A program made the position numbers and the translations under genes. Shown piece by piece: positions 15,573 to 22,899 of a DNA stretch of 64,000 bases. The notes beneath the pieces are model-generated. The model made no database searches and was not told the DNA's origin. It worked only from the letters and a program-made list of their open reading frames with translations. This DNA comes from Wenyingzhuangia gilva (GTDB lineage Bacteria; Bacteroidota; Bacteroidia; Flavobacteriales; Flavobacteriaceae). Position 1 is the stretch's first letter, and the number at the start of each line of letters is the position of its first letter. Where the stretch lies: contig NZ_JAUMIT010000005.1 in assembly GCF_030519655.1 (NCBI RefSeq), positions 268,542 through 332,541 on the forward strand, read 5' to 3'.

Positions 15573-18500
15573 TTAATAAGGAACGCCTGTATAATTGTTG
15601 ATTTCTATTTTAACGTAAGAAAAGTAAGGATGATTTATTTTGATTAATGGGTTGTGAATAGCACTTTTTCTCTGATCTATAATTTTACTTGCAATGGATT
15701 TGTTTGGCAATCCATTAACAAAACAATTTTCCATACTGCTATTAATAACAACTGATGAGGTTTGAGGAATATGATACTCAAAAGGATGTTTTCTTTGTTG
15801 CCTGATTCCTTCTATAACATAAGTGTCATCTACATATATTGGATTTTTATTTTCATCATAAAAAGTAAAAATCAACTGAGGAATGGTAGTTTGTGCAGTA
15901 CCACTATTAAACAGTAAACCGCTTATTTCTGAGGAGGTAATGTTTAATTTAGAAATGGCTACTTTTTTATATAAGTCAGCTCCAGAAACATTTCCCGCTA
16001 TTTGTAAATCGAATTTTGTTGGTTTATCACTCAAGTCTATTTCCGTAAATTCATCAGGATTAAAAGTTGTAGGTGATTTTTCGTTGATGTTTAACCAAGC
16101 AATTCCTTCAAAATCTATTTTAAAAGAAGTAATTTCTTTGGGTAATAATTTATGCTTTACTTGGTCTTTTGCGTTAAAAGTCGCTAAAAGTTCATTGTTG
16201 TTATTGTATAAAGTTCCTTTTAAAACAATATCAGCAGGAACATTGTCAATATTTTGAACTTCTCCAATAACAGAAAATTGTCCATTATGTTCAATAAGTT
16301 TTGCGGTTAATATTTCTAATACAGGTTGTTTTAAAACATCTTCATGGTAGGTTTGTTCAGTTGTAATTCTCCTTCTTCCTTGGTTAAAATAAGTCGGTTT
16401 ATTTTCTACAAACAATTGGTCAGGAGGTAAGTCTTTATTAATGGTTTCTGGGTTGATGTACCAATTTCCATTTTTCTTTACCAAAGTTTTAAAACAACTA
16501 TCATTTACTTTTTCTAGAGCGGTAATCCACGCTGTTTTTATATTGGCAACAGCGGAACTATCTGTTTGTTCAGTAATGTTAATATTGATACTGTCCAATT
16601 TTGCATAAGAACTTAATAATCCATCTGTAACGGAAACTTGTAACATATATTGAGCAATAGGCAAATCGCTATCAGGATTAATAAGGCTATGTGCTTTTTC
16701 AAAACGTTTAAAGTCTAAAGCATCGTAATAAGTTAAGATGGCGTTTTCAGGAGATCTTTGAGAATCGTTTTTGATGTAAAAAGAATAACAGGTAAAACCT
16801 ACAATAATTAATAAAAACAATACCCATGCGTGTAACAATAGTACCAACTTCCAAGGAAATTTTTTATAATGATAGCTATCTTTTATATAAGCAATAGTCT
16901 GATCTTTTTTAGTTTTAAAAGTTCTGGTTAGTAAACTTCTAGAATTGATTAAAAAAGCAAGAATAACGGTGAGTAAAGGAACGGTTCCCCAATGTATTTT
17001 TTGCCAAGTAGCCACATCAACTCTTGGTAAGATGACACTAATTGGCGGAACGTTTAGTTTTTCCCAAACCATAATTCCGTTTTCTAGTTGACGTAATCTT
17101 TGCCATCCACAGAAATATAGAATAGGATCGTAAAATTTATCATTAGAAAAAATATACTTTAAATTGTATTTCTCTGGTACGGTTAAAAATTGTTGTAAAG
17201 AACCAATTCCTTCAATTCCTTTAAATTTTGAGTTTTCCAATCGTTCAATAGCTCTGGTGGTTAACTCAGGTAATCTTCTGGCTGAATGATAATTTCCATC
17301 AACAGTTAATGCTTTTGTATTTGCAGATAGCCATGCCATTTGGTCGCCAAACCCTAAAGTTAAATATCTCCATTGGTCATGTTGATCTTGATTTAAGAAG
17401 TTTACAATTGGGAGGATTTTTATTTTTTGAGGTTGAGAGGGTCTAAAATATCCTAAACTGATGGTAAAAACACTCATGAATAAAAAAGAAAAAGCTAAGA
17501 ATCCGCCTATAATTCTATGATAAATAGGACCAAACCTTTTCTGAATGATTTGTTTTAAATCTCCTTCCGAAAATCTAAGGGCAAATTCTCCCACCATAGG
17601 AATAGACATAATAGCTGCCCACAAGGTAAATCTATCGAGGGTTAAAATATTAAACGCATTTTCACCAAGAATCATTTTAGGTAGTGGAGTGGTTCCTCCA
17701 GTTCCTAGCAAAGTCAACATAGATAATGAGATTCCAAAGAAAATATATCGTTTGTGATAGTATCTATAAAAGATGTAAGGCAGTAAAAATAAGACCACTC
17801 CCCACGGAATTAAAAAGAAAACCAACCCTGATGAGGTGATTTCTATAAAATTATCTCTAGATCCGTGTGGAATAGGAACTTGCGTGATGGGGTTGTTCTT
17901 GGAATTAATCCAATAAGGCAATAAACAGGTTACGATAATGGTTAAAGCAAGCACAACAAATGGTATGATTCTTTTTAACAATTCTTTAAAGCTTAGTAGA
18001 AAAATACGAATCGTTACTTTTTTTAAAGTACCTGCCTTTTGGGTAGCGTGATCCATAATGGCTGTCCCGATTAATGGAGAGATAAAAAACACCATTCCAA
18101 ATATGGGTGTTACATGGTGAGAGGTTACTGTAACTGAAATTAAAGAAAGGGAGGTGAATAAATATTTTAGTTTTCCCTCTTTAATCCACAGGTAAATTTC
18201 TGGCATGGCATGTAAAAGAACAGAAACACCAATAATACTAGGGAGTTGCCCAAATAAATGTAAAGTTTCTATAAAGGTTGAAGACAACGTGGCTAAGATC
18301 GCTGCATATCCCGCAGCACTTCTGTTTGAAGTAATAAGCAGGGAAAAACGATAGGTTCCTGTTATAAATAAAACAACAGCAATTAAAGCGGTGGCAAATA
18401 ATCCAAATTTTAAACCTCCTATGAAAGATAACAAAGCAATGGTTTGATGTACCAAAGGAGGGTAACTCATTACTGTAAAACCAGTATACCATTTAAAATT

Positions 18501-18656
18501 CCATGGTTCAAACCAACTATTTACATAATGATCAGCAAAAAATAAGTGAATCAAAGCATCATAAGTAGTTTCTAAAGTAAAAAACATAGCAGTGCCATGA
18601 AAAACCAATCCTATTAATAAAGCGGTAATCAGATATTTATTGGTGCTTTGCTTCAT
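15573..18656 (-). CDS. Large PTPS-related (6-pyruvoyl-tetrahydropterin synthase-related) membrane protein, GT-C-like
   Basis: The 1027-aa protein has about eleven membrane segments in its first 400 residues, a periplasmic stretch, two further segments near 560 and 615, and a C-terminal beta-rich domain (about 680-1027). The N-terminal region, with TYDALIHLFFADHY and WFEPWNFKWYTGF, fits the membrane family called PTPS-related (PF10131). These resemble GT-C glycosyltransferases that use lipid-linked donors; the Asp in TYDALIH would be the catalytic candidate. It leads the minus-strand unit with the Ig-like and GH5-like genes. The enzymatic role is inferred. Confidence 0.7.
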   Translation of the reverse strand: MKQSTNKYLITALLIGLVFHGTAMFFTLETTYDALIHLFFADHYVNSWFEPWNFKWYTGFTVMSYPPLVHQTIALLSFIGGLKFGLFATALIAVVLFITGTYRFSLLITSNRSAAGYAAILATLSSTFIETLHLFGQLPSIIGVSVLLHAMPEIYLWIKEGKLKYLFTSLSLISVTVTSHHVTPIFGMVFFISPLIGTAIMDHATQKAGTLKKVTIRIFLLSFKELLKRIIPFVVLALTIIVTCLLPYWINSKNNPITQVPIPHGSRDNFIEITSSGLVFFLIPWGVVLFLLPYIFYRYYHKRYIFFGISLSMLTLLGTGGTTPLPKMILGENAFNILTLDRFTLWAAIMSIPMVGEFALRFSEGDLKQIIQKRFGPIYHRIIGGFLAFSFLFMSVFTISLGYFRPSQPQKIKILPIVNFLNQDQHDQWRYLTLGFGDQMAWLSANTKALTVDGNYHSARRLPELTTRAIERLENSKFKGIEGIGSLQQFLTVPEKYNLKYIFSNDKFYDPILYFCGWQRLRQLENGIMVWEKLNVPPISVILPRVDVATWQKIHWGTVPLLTVILAFLINSRSLLTRTFKTKKDQTIAYIKDSYHYKKFPWKLVLLLHAWVLFLLIIVGFTCYSFYIKNDSQRSPENAILTYYDALDFKRFEKAHSLINPDSDLPIAQYMLQVSVTDGLLSSYAKLDSININITEQTDSSAVANIKTAWITALEKVNDSCFKTLVKKNGNWYINPETINKDLPPDQLFVENKPTYFNQGRRRITTEQTYHEDVLKQPVLEILTAKLIEHNGQFSVIGEVQNIDNVPADIVLKGTLYNNNNELLATFNAKDQVKHKLLPKEITSFKIDFEGIAWLNINEKSPTTFNPDEFTEIDLSDKPTKFDLQIAGNVSGADLYKKVAISKLNITSSEISGLLFNSGTAQTTIPQLIFTFYDENKNPIYVDDTYVIEGIRQQRKHPFEYHIPQTSSVVINSSMENCFVNGLPNKSIASKIIDQRKSAIHNPLIKINHPYFSYVKIEINNYTGVPY

Positions 18657-18745
18657 TTATAAATCAATGCTTTGAGTTTTTATCATAAATATAGGGTAAA
18701 GTTTTGTGAAGTTAAACGGTTGTGGACTGATGTTTTTTTTCATTC

Positions 18746-18809
18746 ACCGATAGTAACGGGTACTTAAACTAATTCTCTAAAAATAACTTTCAATGTGTCT
18801 GTACTTTTG
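18746..18809 (+). promoter_or_regulatory. LytTR-type paired half-sites and -7 box before the GT2 gene
   Basis: ACCGATAGT (18746-18754) and AACTAATTC (18767-18775) are 12 bp apart. A perfect TACTTTTG -7 box (18802-18809) follows after 26 bp. A transcript start near 18816 makes ATG 18834 the GT2 start. The element is also 90 bp from the divergent PTPS-related gene. Confidence 0.65.
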
Positions 18810-18833
18810 ATGTATAATTTAAAACAAACTATT

Positions 18834-19583
18834 ATGAAAACTGGAATTATTATCCCTTGTTATAATGAAGCAAATAGATTAGATGTAAATGAATTCATCC
18901 GTTTTGCTAAAGAAAATAAAAATTACCACATCTGTTTTGTAAACGATGGAAGTAAAGATCATACTTTAGAAGTTTTAGAAAATCTTCAGCAACAATCATC
19001 AGACAATGTAACGGTGATTGATGTAAAAATAAATGCTGGAAAAGCAGCTGCTGTAAGAACTGGAGTAAAGTACTTAAGCAGAATGGAAGAAATTGCATAT
19101 ATCGGTTTTATGGATGCAGATTTGTCTACAGATTTTAATGATTTTGAAAAATTAGTAAGAACCTTAAAGTTTAGAGAAGAATTGACTTTTGTCTACGGAT
19201 CAAGAGGTAAAGGAGAAGGACAGATAGAGAGAAGTTTCTTCAGAAGTCTTTTTTCTAAAATGGTAAAAATGATTGTATTGATGATTTTAGGTTTGCCAAT
19301 TGAAGATACACAATGTGGAGCCAAAGTTTTTAAGAAAGAAATTATTGGAGTTGCATATAAAGATAAATTTTTAACTCGTTGGTTGTTTGATGTAGAGATT
19401 TTTATCAGACTAAAAAAATACTACGGAAAACAAGTTGTTATGAATAAAATTTATGAGCAACCATTAACAAGGTGGGTGCATGTAGATGATTCTAAACTAG
19501 GTGTAAAAGATGCTATTCAAATTCCTTATATGTTACTTTCTATATGGTTTTCATATAGTGTAGGTAAAGTTATAAGTAATTAA
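18834..19583 (+). CDS. Family 2 glycosyltransferase (dolichyl-phosphate glucosyltransferase-like)
   Basis: The 249-aa GT-A protein starts MKTGIIIPCYNEANRL and shows the nucleotide-binding FVNDGSKD, the DxD motif as FMDADLSTD, and the acceptor region DTQCGAKVFKKEI. This set is typical of the ALG5/DPM1-like branch that charges undecaprenyl phosphate with a single sugar. Such lipid-linked sugars are the donors of GT-C enzymes, so it could feed the adjacent PTPS-related protein. The longer frame from a TTG at 18795 would begin upstream of the predicted transcript start and is not used. Confidence 0.9.
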   Translation: MKTGIIIPCYNEANRLDVNEFIRFAKENKNYHICFVNDGSKDHTLEVLENLQQQSSDNVTVIDVKINAGKAAAVRTGVKYLSRMEEIAYIGFMDADLSTDFNDFEKLVRTLKFREELTFVYGSRGKGEGQIERSFFRSLFSKMVKMIVLMILGLPIEDTQCGAKVFKKEIIGVAYKDKFLTRWLFDVEIFIRLKKYYGKQVVMNKIYEQPLTRWVHVDDSKLGVKDAIQIPYMLLSIWFSYSVGKVISN

Positions 19584-19681
19584 TCAAATGGTAAGTATCT
19601 AAAAATATAAGGTTTTATAAGTAAATATTAATCAAGGCAATAAGTTTGTTAAATTACTTAACCTTTAGAAATGATCCATTC

Positions 19682-19745
19682 GTCGACAGTAAACGACCAC
19701 TCACCTAATGTTGGACTCAATATTAATGATATAAGATTATTTTTG
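19682..19745 (+). promoter_or_regulatory. LytTR-type paired half-sites and -7 box in the gap before the short sorted protein
   Basis: GTCGACAGT (19682-19690) and ACCTAATGT (19703-19711) are 12 bp apart. A perfect TATTTTTG (19738-19745) lies 26 bp further. Transcription from here would give a leader of about 250 nt to the gene at 20005. Confidence 0.6.
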
Positions 19746-19867
19746 AAGTATGTTTAAAGGTATTGATAGCAGTTTTTTTTACTGTGTAATTTGTGTGAGT
19801 TAAAAATGAACCTTTGGTGTTTTCTTTCATATATAATCAATGCTTTTTAAATGGAATAAATCTAATA

Positions 19868-19902
19868 ACTCATTTAACTAATGTTAAATGAGTTAAATGA
19901 GT
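19868..19902. repeat. 11-bp palindrome plus 9-bp tandem repeat in the 421-bp intergenic gap
   Basis: ACTCATTTAAC (19868-19878) and GTTAAATGAGT (19883-19893) are perfect inverted repeats around TAAT. GTTAAATGA occurs twice in tandem (19883-19891, 19892-19900). No T-run follows, so it is not a terminator. It lies just before the promoter at 19924 and may be an operator or leader hairpin. Apart from this, the two promoters and the LytTR-type element, I see nothing else in 19584-20004. Confidence 0.6.
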
Positions 19903-19923
19903 AAAAATATTAACATAAATCAG

Positions 19924-19954
19924 TTTGTTAAGAGTAAATAAAAAATTATTTTTG
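19924..19954 (+). promoter_or_regulatory. Proximal promoter of the short sorted protein
   Basis: TTTG (19924-19927), 19 bp, then a perfect TATTTTTG (19947-19954). It is 50 bp from the ATG at 20005, so the gene may have two promoters. Confidence 0.6.
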
Positions 19955-20004
19955 TTCTCGATTTAGAAAATTGATATATGTCAGTGTTTTAATAATCAAA
20001 AATT

Positions 20005-20199
20005 ATGAAGGCTAAAAGTTATAAAATATTAGTTTTATTAGCAGCGGGTATTGTCTTTTCGGCTAATGCAGCTCCAGGGCCTCCACCTCCGCCTCCAGGA
20101 TTACATCCTCCAGCTCTACCTATAAATATGGGTGTGGTAGTATTAATATTAGCAGCTGTAGGATTGGGAGTAACCAAGTTGAAGAAACAAACGATATAA
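20005..20199 (+). CDS. Short proline-rich protein with PID-CTERM-like sorting tail
   Basis: The 64-aa protein has a signal peptide (MKAKSYKILVLLAAGIVFSANA), a short Pro-rich stretch (PGPPPPPPGLHPP) and a C-terminal tripartite tail: ALPIN motif, hydrophobic helix (VVVLILAAVGLGV) and basic end (TKLKKQ). This is the layout of sorting tails such as PEP-CTERM, and PIN corresponds to the PID motif of the Bacteroidota type. Mature material between the signals is only about 10 residues. It lies beside the polysaccharide genes and shares their control element. No exosortase is in the window. Function unknown. Confidence 0.7.
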   Translation: MKAKSYKILVLLAAGIVFSANAAPGPPPPPPGLHPPALPINMGVVVLILAAVGLGVTKLKKQTI

Positions 20200-20201
20200 A
20201 T

Positions 20202-20230
20202 AAAAAAGCCACTCATTGAGTGGCTTTTTT
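20202..20230. terminator. Bidirectional terminator between the short sorted protein and ribE
   Basis: A perfect 13-bp stem (GCCACTC/GAGTGGC flanked by six A and six T) with loop ATT. It serves both convergent genes. Confidence 0.9.
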
Positions 20231-20249
20231 ATTTGTTGTAACAATTTTA

Positions 20250-20840
20250 TTAAATGCTATATTTGGCTATTTTCTTTACATATTTTCCTAATACATCAAA
20301 TTCTAAGTTTACTTTTGTGTTTATTTTATAGTGTTTAAATCTAGTGTTTTCATAAGTATAAGGAATAATAGCAACACTAAACGTATTTTCTCCAGAGTCA
20401 ACCACTGTCAAGCTTGTACCGTCTATAGTAATAGATCCTTTTTCAATGGTTAAATTTCCAAGGGTTTTATCATACTCAAAACTAAACTGCCAACTTCCGT
20501 TTTTGTTTTCAATATTAGTACAAATACCAGTCTGATCTACATGTCCTTGTACAATGTGTCCATCTAACCTATCACCAAGTTTCATTGCTCGTTCTAAATT
20601 CACAACATCATTTATTTGTAGTGTGTCTAAATTTGTCTTTTCAAGAGTCTCCGCAATAGCTGTAACGGTGTATTCGTCTTTATCAATCTTTACTACAGTT
20701 AAACAAACACCGTTGTGTGCAACACTCTGATCAATTTTTAGTTCGTTGGTAATATTTGAAGAAACAGTAATGTCTAAATTGGTGTTTTTGTGTACTAAGT
20801 TTTTAACAACACCGGAGGTTTCAATAATTCCTGTAAACAT
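20250..20840 (-). CDS. ribE: Riboflavin synthase alpha subunit
   Basis: The 196-aa enzyme dismutates two 6,7-dimethyl-8-ribityllumazine molecules to riboflavin. It has two lumazine-binding repeats: the first begins MFTGIIETSG with the conserved NGVCLTV, and the second follows GHIVQGHVD with GSITIDGTSLTV. Length is normal. It is divergent from pdxA with a 50-bp gap that contains a perfect TACTTTTG -7 box on the minus strand (20876-20883). I looked for an FMN riboswitch and saw none. Confidence 0.95.
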   Translation of the reverse strand: MFTGIIETSGVVKNLVHKNTNLDITVSSNITNELKIDQSVAHNGVCLTVVKIDKDEYTVTAIAETLEKTNLDTLQINDVVNLERAMKLGDRLDGHIVQGHVDQTGICTNIENKNGSWQFSFEYDKTLGNLTIEKGSITIDGTSLTVVDSGENTFSVAIIPYTYENTRFKHYKINTKVNLEFDVLGKYVKKIAKYSI

Positions 20841-20890
20841 GATGTATATGATTTTAAATGACTAATTTCGTACTCCAAAAGTAATATATA

Positions 20891-21928
20891 ATGAGTGATA
20901 ATCGTATAATAAGAGTAGGAATCTCTGTTGGTGATTTGAATGGTGTAGGAATAGAGTTGATTTTAAAAACATTTGAAGATAAAAGAGTGTACGATTTGTG
21001 TACACCTGTTGTGTATGCATCAGATAAGGTGATGTCATTTTACAAAAAACAATTAAAGTTTAATTATCCAATAAATTTTATAGCAGATGCCCAAGGCATA
21101 GAAGAAGGAAGGTTAAATGTTATAAAGGTATGGGATGAAGTGGTTGAATTACAACCAGGGATACCGACACAAGTATCGGGTCAAAAAGCTTTTGAATCAT
21201 TAGCGGCTGCCACAGAAGCTATAAACAAAGAAGAGATAGATGTGCTTTTAACCGCTCCAATAAGTAAAGATAATATTCAGTCAGAGGAATTTAGTTTTCC
21301 AGGACATACGGAGTATTTAGAATCAAAAATTGATGGCGAAAGTTTAATGATTTTAATGTCAAAAGACATCAAAGTAGGATTGGTTACAGGGCATATTCCA
21401 GTTTCTCAAGTTTCCGAAGCATTGAACAAAGAACTAATTTGCAAAAAAATTGATATTATGTATCAATCATTAATGCAAGATTTTGGAGTCTCAAAACCAA
21501 GAATTGCTGTTTTAGGTTTAAATCCACATTGTGGAGATCACGGAGTAATTGGTAAAGAAGATGATGAATTAATTCGTCCAATATTAGAGGAATATCAAGA
21601 AAAAGGTCAGTTGGTTTATGGGCCTTATGCAGCAGATGGTTTCTTTGGAAATCAATCTTATCAAAAATTCGATGGAGTTATTTCTATGTATCATGATCAA
21701 GGATTGGTTGGGTTTAAAGCCATTTCGTTTGGTGAAGGAGTTAATTTTACCGCAGGTTTAGCTAAGGTAAGAGTGTCTCCAGACCACGGAACAGCCTTTG
21801 ATGTTGCTGGAAAAGGAATGGCAAATACTTCCTCATTTCAAGAGGCTTTGTATAAAGGAATTTCAATAATTAAAAAGAGAAAAGAGTACGAAAAATTGAC
21901 GGCTAACAGTTTAAAAACTAAAAAGTAA
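20891..21928 (+). CDS. pdxA: 4-hydroxythreonine-4-phosphate dehydrogenase
   Basis: The 345-aa enzyme oxidises 4-phosphohydroxy-threonine in pyridoxal phosphate synthesis. Motifs include VGISVGDLNGVGIE at the N-terminus, TAPISKDN, the metal ligands in FPGHTEYL, MYHDQGLVGFK and SPDHGTAFDVAGKG. It starts at ATG 20891, 50 bp from the divergent ribE. The length matches the family. The yceD operon promoter lies in the 72-bp gap after it. Confidence 0.95.
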   Translation: MSDNRIIRVGISVGDLNGVGIELILKTFEDKRVYDLCTPVVYASDKVMSFYKKQLKFNYPINFIADAQGIEEGRLNVIKVWDEVVELQPGIPTQVSGQKAFESLAAATEAINKEEIDVLLTAPISKDNIQSEEFSFPGHTEYLESKIDGESLMILMSKDIKVGLVTGHIPVSQVSEALNKELICKKIDIMYQSLMQDFGVSKPRIAVLGLNPHCGDHGVIGKEDDELIRPILEEYQEKGQLVYGPYAADGFFGNQSYQKFDGVISMYHDQGLVGFKAISFGEGVNFTAGLAKVRVSPDHGTAFDVAGKGMANTSSFQEALYKGISIIKKRKEYEKLTANSLKTKK

Positions 21929-21946
21929 GAAATTAATCATTTAGTT

Positions 21947-21977
21947 TTTGAATCAACAAAATGTTTTTATATCTTTG
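21947..21977 (+). promoter_or_regulatory. Promoter of the yceD-rpmF-fabH-acc cluster
   Basis: TTTG (21947-21950), 19 bp, then a perfect TATCTTTG (21970-21977), 24 bp before the yceD start. Both boxes match the Bacteroidota consensus. Confidence 0.75.
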
Positions 21978-22000
21978 CCGGCTCAAATTGATGTTTTTAT

Positions 22001-22525
22001 ATGAAAACACTTAGTGAATTTAGGATACCTTTTATAGGGTTGAAAGAAGGAAAACACCAGTTTGATTTTCAAATTGATAGAAAGTTCTTTGATGCTTTTG
22101 AATATGATGAGTTTGAGGAGGTTGATTTTAATGTTCGTTTAGAGCTAAATAAAAAAACAACCTTATTAGAGTTAAATTTTGTTGCAAATGGAAGTGTAAA
22201 AGTTCCTTGTGATGTAACAGGAGAAGATTTTGATCTAGAAGTTAGTGGTAGGTTTTCGTTAATTGTAAAGTTTGGAGAAACTTTTAATAATGATGTAGAA
22301 GACTTATTAATTTTACCTCATGATGCATATCAAATAGAAGTGCAACAATATATATACGAGTTAATCGTGTTGTCTGTACCTCAAAAAAGAGTAAAGCCAG
22401 GAGTCTCACGTAAAGAGATTAAAGATGCACAAGAATTTGAAAAGCAATTAAAGAAGAAAGAAGTAAAAAAAGAACAATTAGATCCAAGATGGGATCAGTT
22501 AAAACAATTATTAGATAAAAAATAA
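22001..22525 (+). CDS. YceD/DUF177 family protein, 23S rRNA accumulation protein homologue
   Basis: The 174-aa protein contains the DUF177 region, with CDVTGEDFD (one of the usual cysteine pair positions) and LILPHDAYQIEVQQYIYE. A charged C-terminal tail ends PRWDQLKQLLDKK, a typical family end. The gene is next to rpmF across most bacteria and is linked to 23S rRNA accumulation in E. coli and plants. Here it starts 24 bp after its promoter and is followed by rpmF after 12 bp. Confidence 0.88.
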   Translation: MKTLSEFRIPFIGLKEGKHQFDFQIDRKFFDAFEYDEFEEVDFNVRLELNKKTTLLELNFVANGSVKVPCDVTGEDFDLEVSGRFSLIVKFGETFNNDVEDLLILPHDAYQIEVQQYIYELIVLSVPQKRVKPGVSRKEIKDAQEFEKQLKKKEVKKEQLDPRWDQLKQLLDKK

Positions 22526-22537
22526 AAATTTATAGCA

Positions 22538-22732
22538 ATGGCACATCCAAAGAGAAAAATCTCAAAAACAAGAAGAGATAAAAGAAGAACTCATTACAAA
22601 GCTGTAGCTCCACAAGTTGCTGTAGATCCAACTACTGGAGAAGCACACTTATATCATAGAGCTCACTGGAACGAAGGAAAATTATATTACAGAGGTCAAG
22701 TTGTTATTGACTCAACTGAAGCTGAAGCATAG
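22538..22732 (+). CDS. rpmF: 50S ribosomal protein L32
   Basis: The 64-aa protein begins [20 protein letters not shown], the conserved L32 start. The zinc-ribbon cysteines of some L32 proteins are absent, so this is the C-minus form usual in this group: [18 protein letters not shown] replaces the ribbon. It is co-transcribed with yceD and followed by a strong hairpin. Confidence 0.95.
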   Translation: MAHPKRKISKTRRDKRRTHYKAVAPQVAVDPTTGEAHLYHRAHWNEGKLYYRGQVVIDSTEAEA

Positions 22733-22750
22733 TTAATCGTTTTTACATGT

Positions 22751-22793
22751 ATTAACAAAGAAACCCTCATTTTATGAGGGTTTCTTTGTTAAT
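22751..22793. terminator. Perfect 20-bp hairpin between rpmF and fabH
   Basis: Twenty bases from 22751 (ATTAACAAAGAAACCCTCAT) pair perfectly with 22774-22793 around a TTT loop. The T-rich 3' arm allows termination after rpmF. The stem is unusually long for a terminator in this window, and fabH-accBC downstream would then need their own promoter. Confidence 0.75.
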
Positions 22794-22899
22794 TTGAACA
22801 AATATTGACAAAAAAAGGAGCCTTTTTAATCAAGATTTAGAAATAAATTTTATTACTTTGGCTTTTCATATTGTTTAAAGATTTCTTAACAATCAATTT

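Noticed and set aside
15883..16257. 124-codon plus-strand frame inside the PTPS-related gene
   Set aside because: Antisense to a long supported frame; no family, promoter or start context.
19868..19893. Rho-independent terminator
   Set aside because: The stem is AT-rich and no T-run follows it; a promoter begins about 30 bp downstream.
20019..20216. Glycine-rich frame on the minus strand opposite the short sorted protein
   Set aside because: It is the mirror of the polyproline codons. The plus-strand frame has a clear signal peptide, sorting tail, promoter and terminator.
20841..20890. FMN riboswitch before ribE
   Set aside because: The gap to pdxA is only 50 bp and lacks the conserved FMN aptamer; only a simple promoter box is visible.
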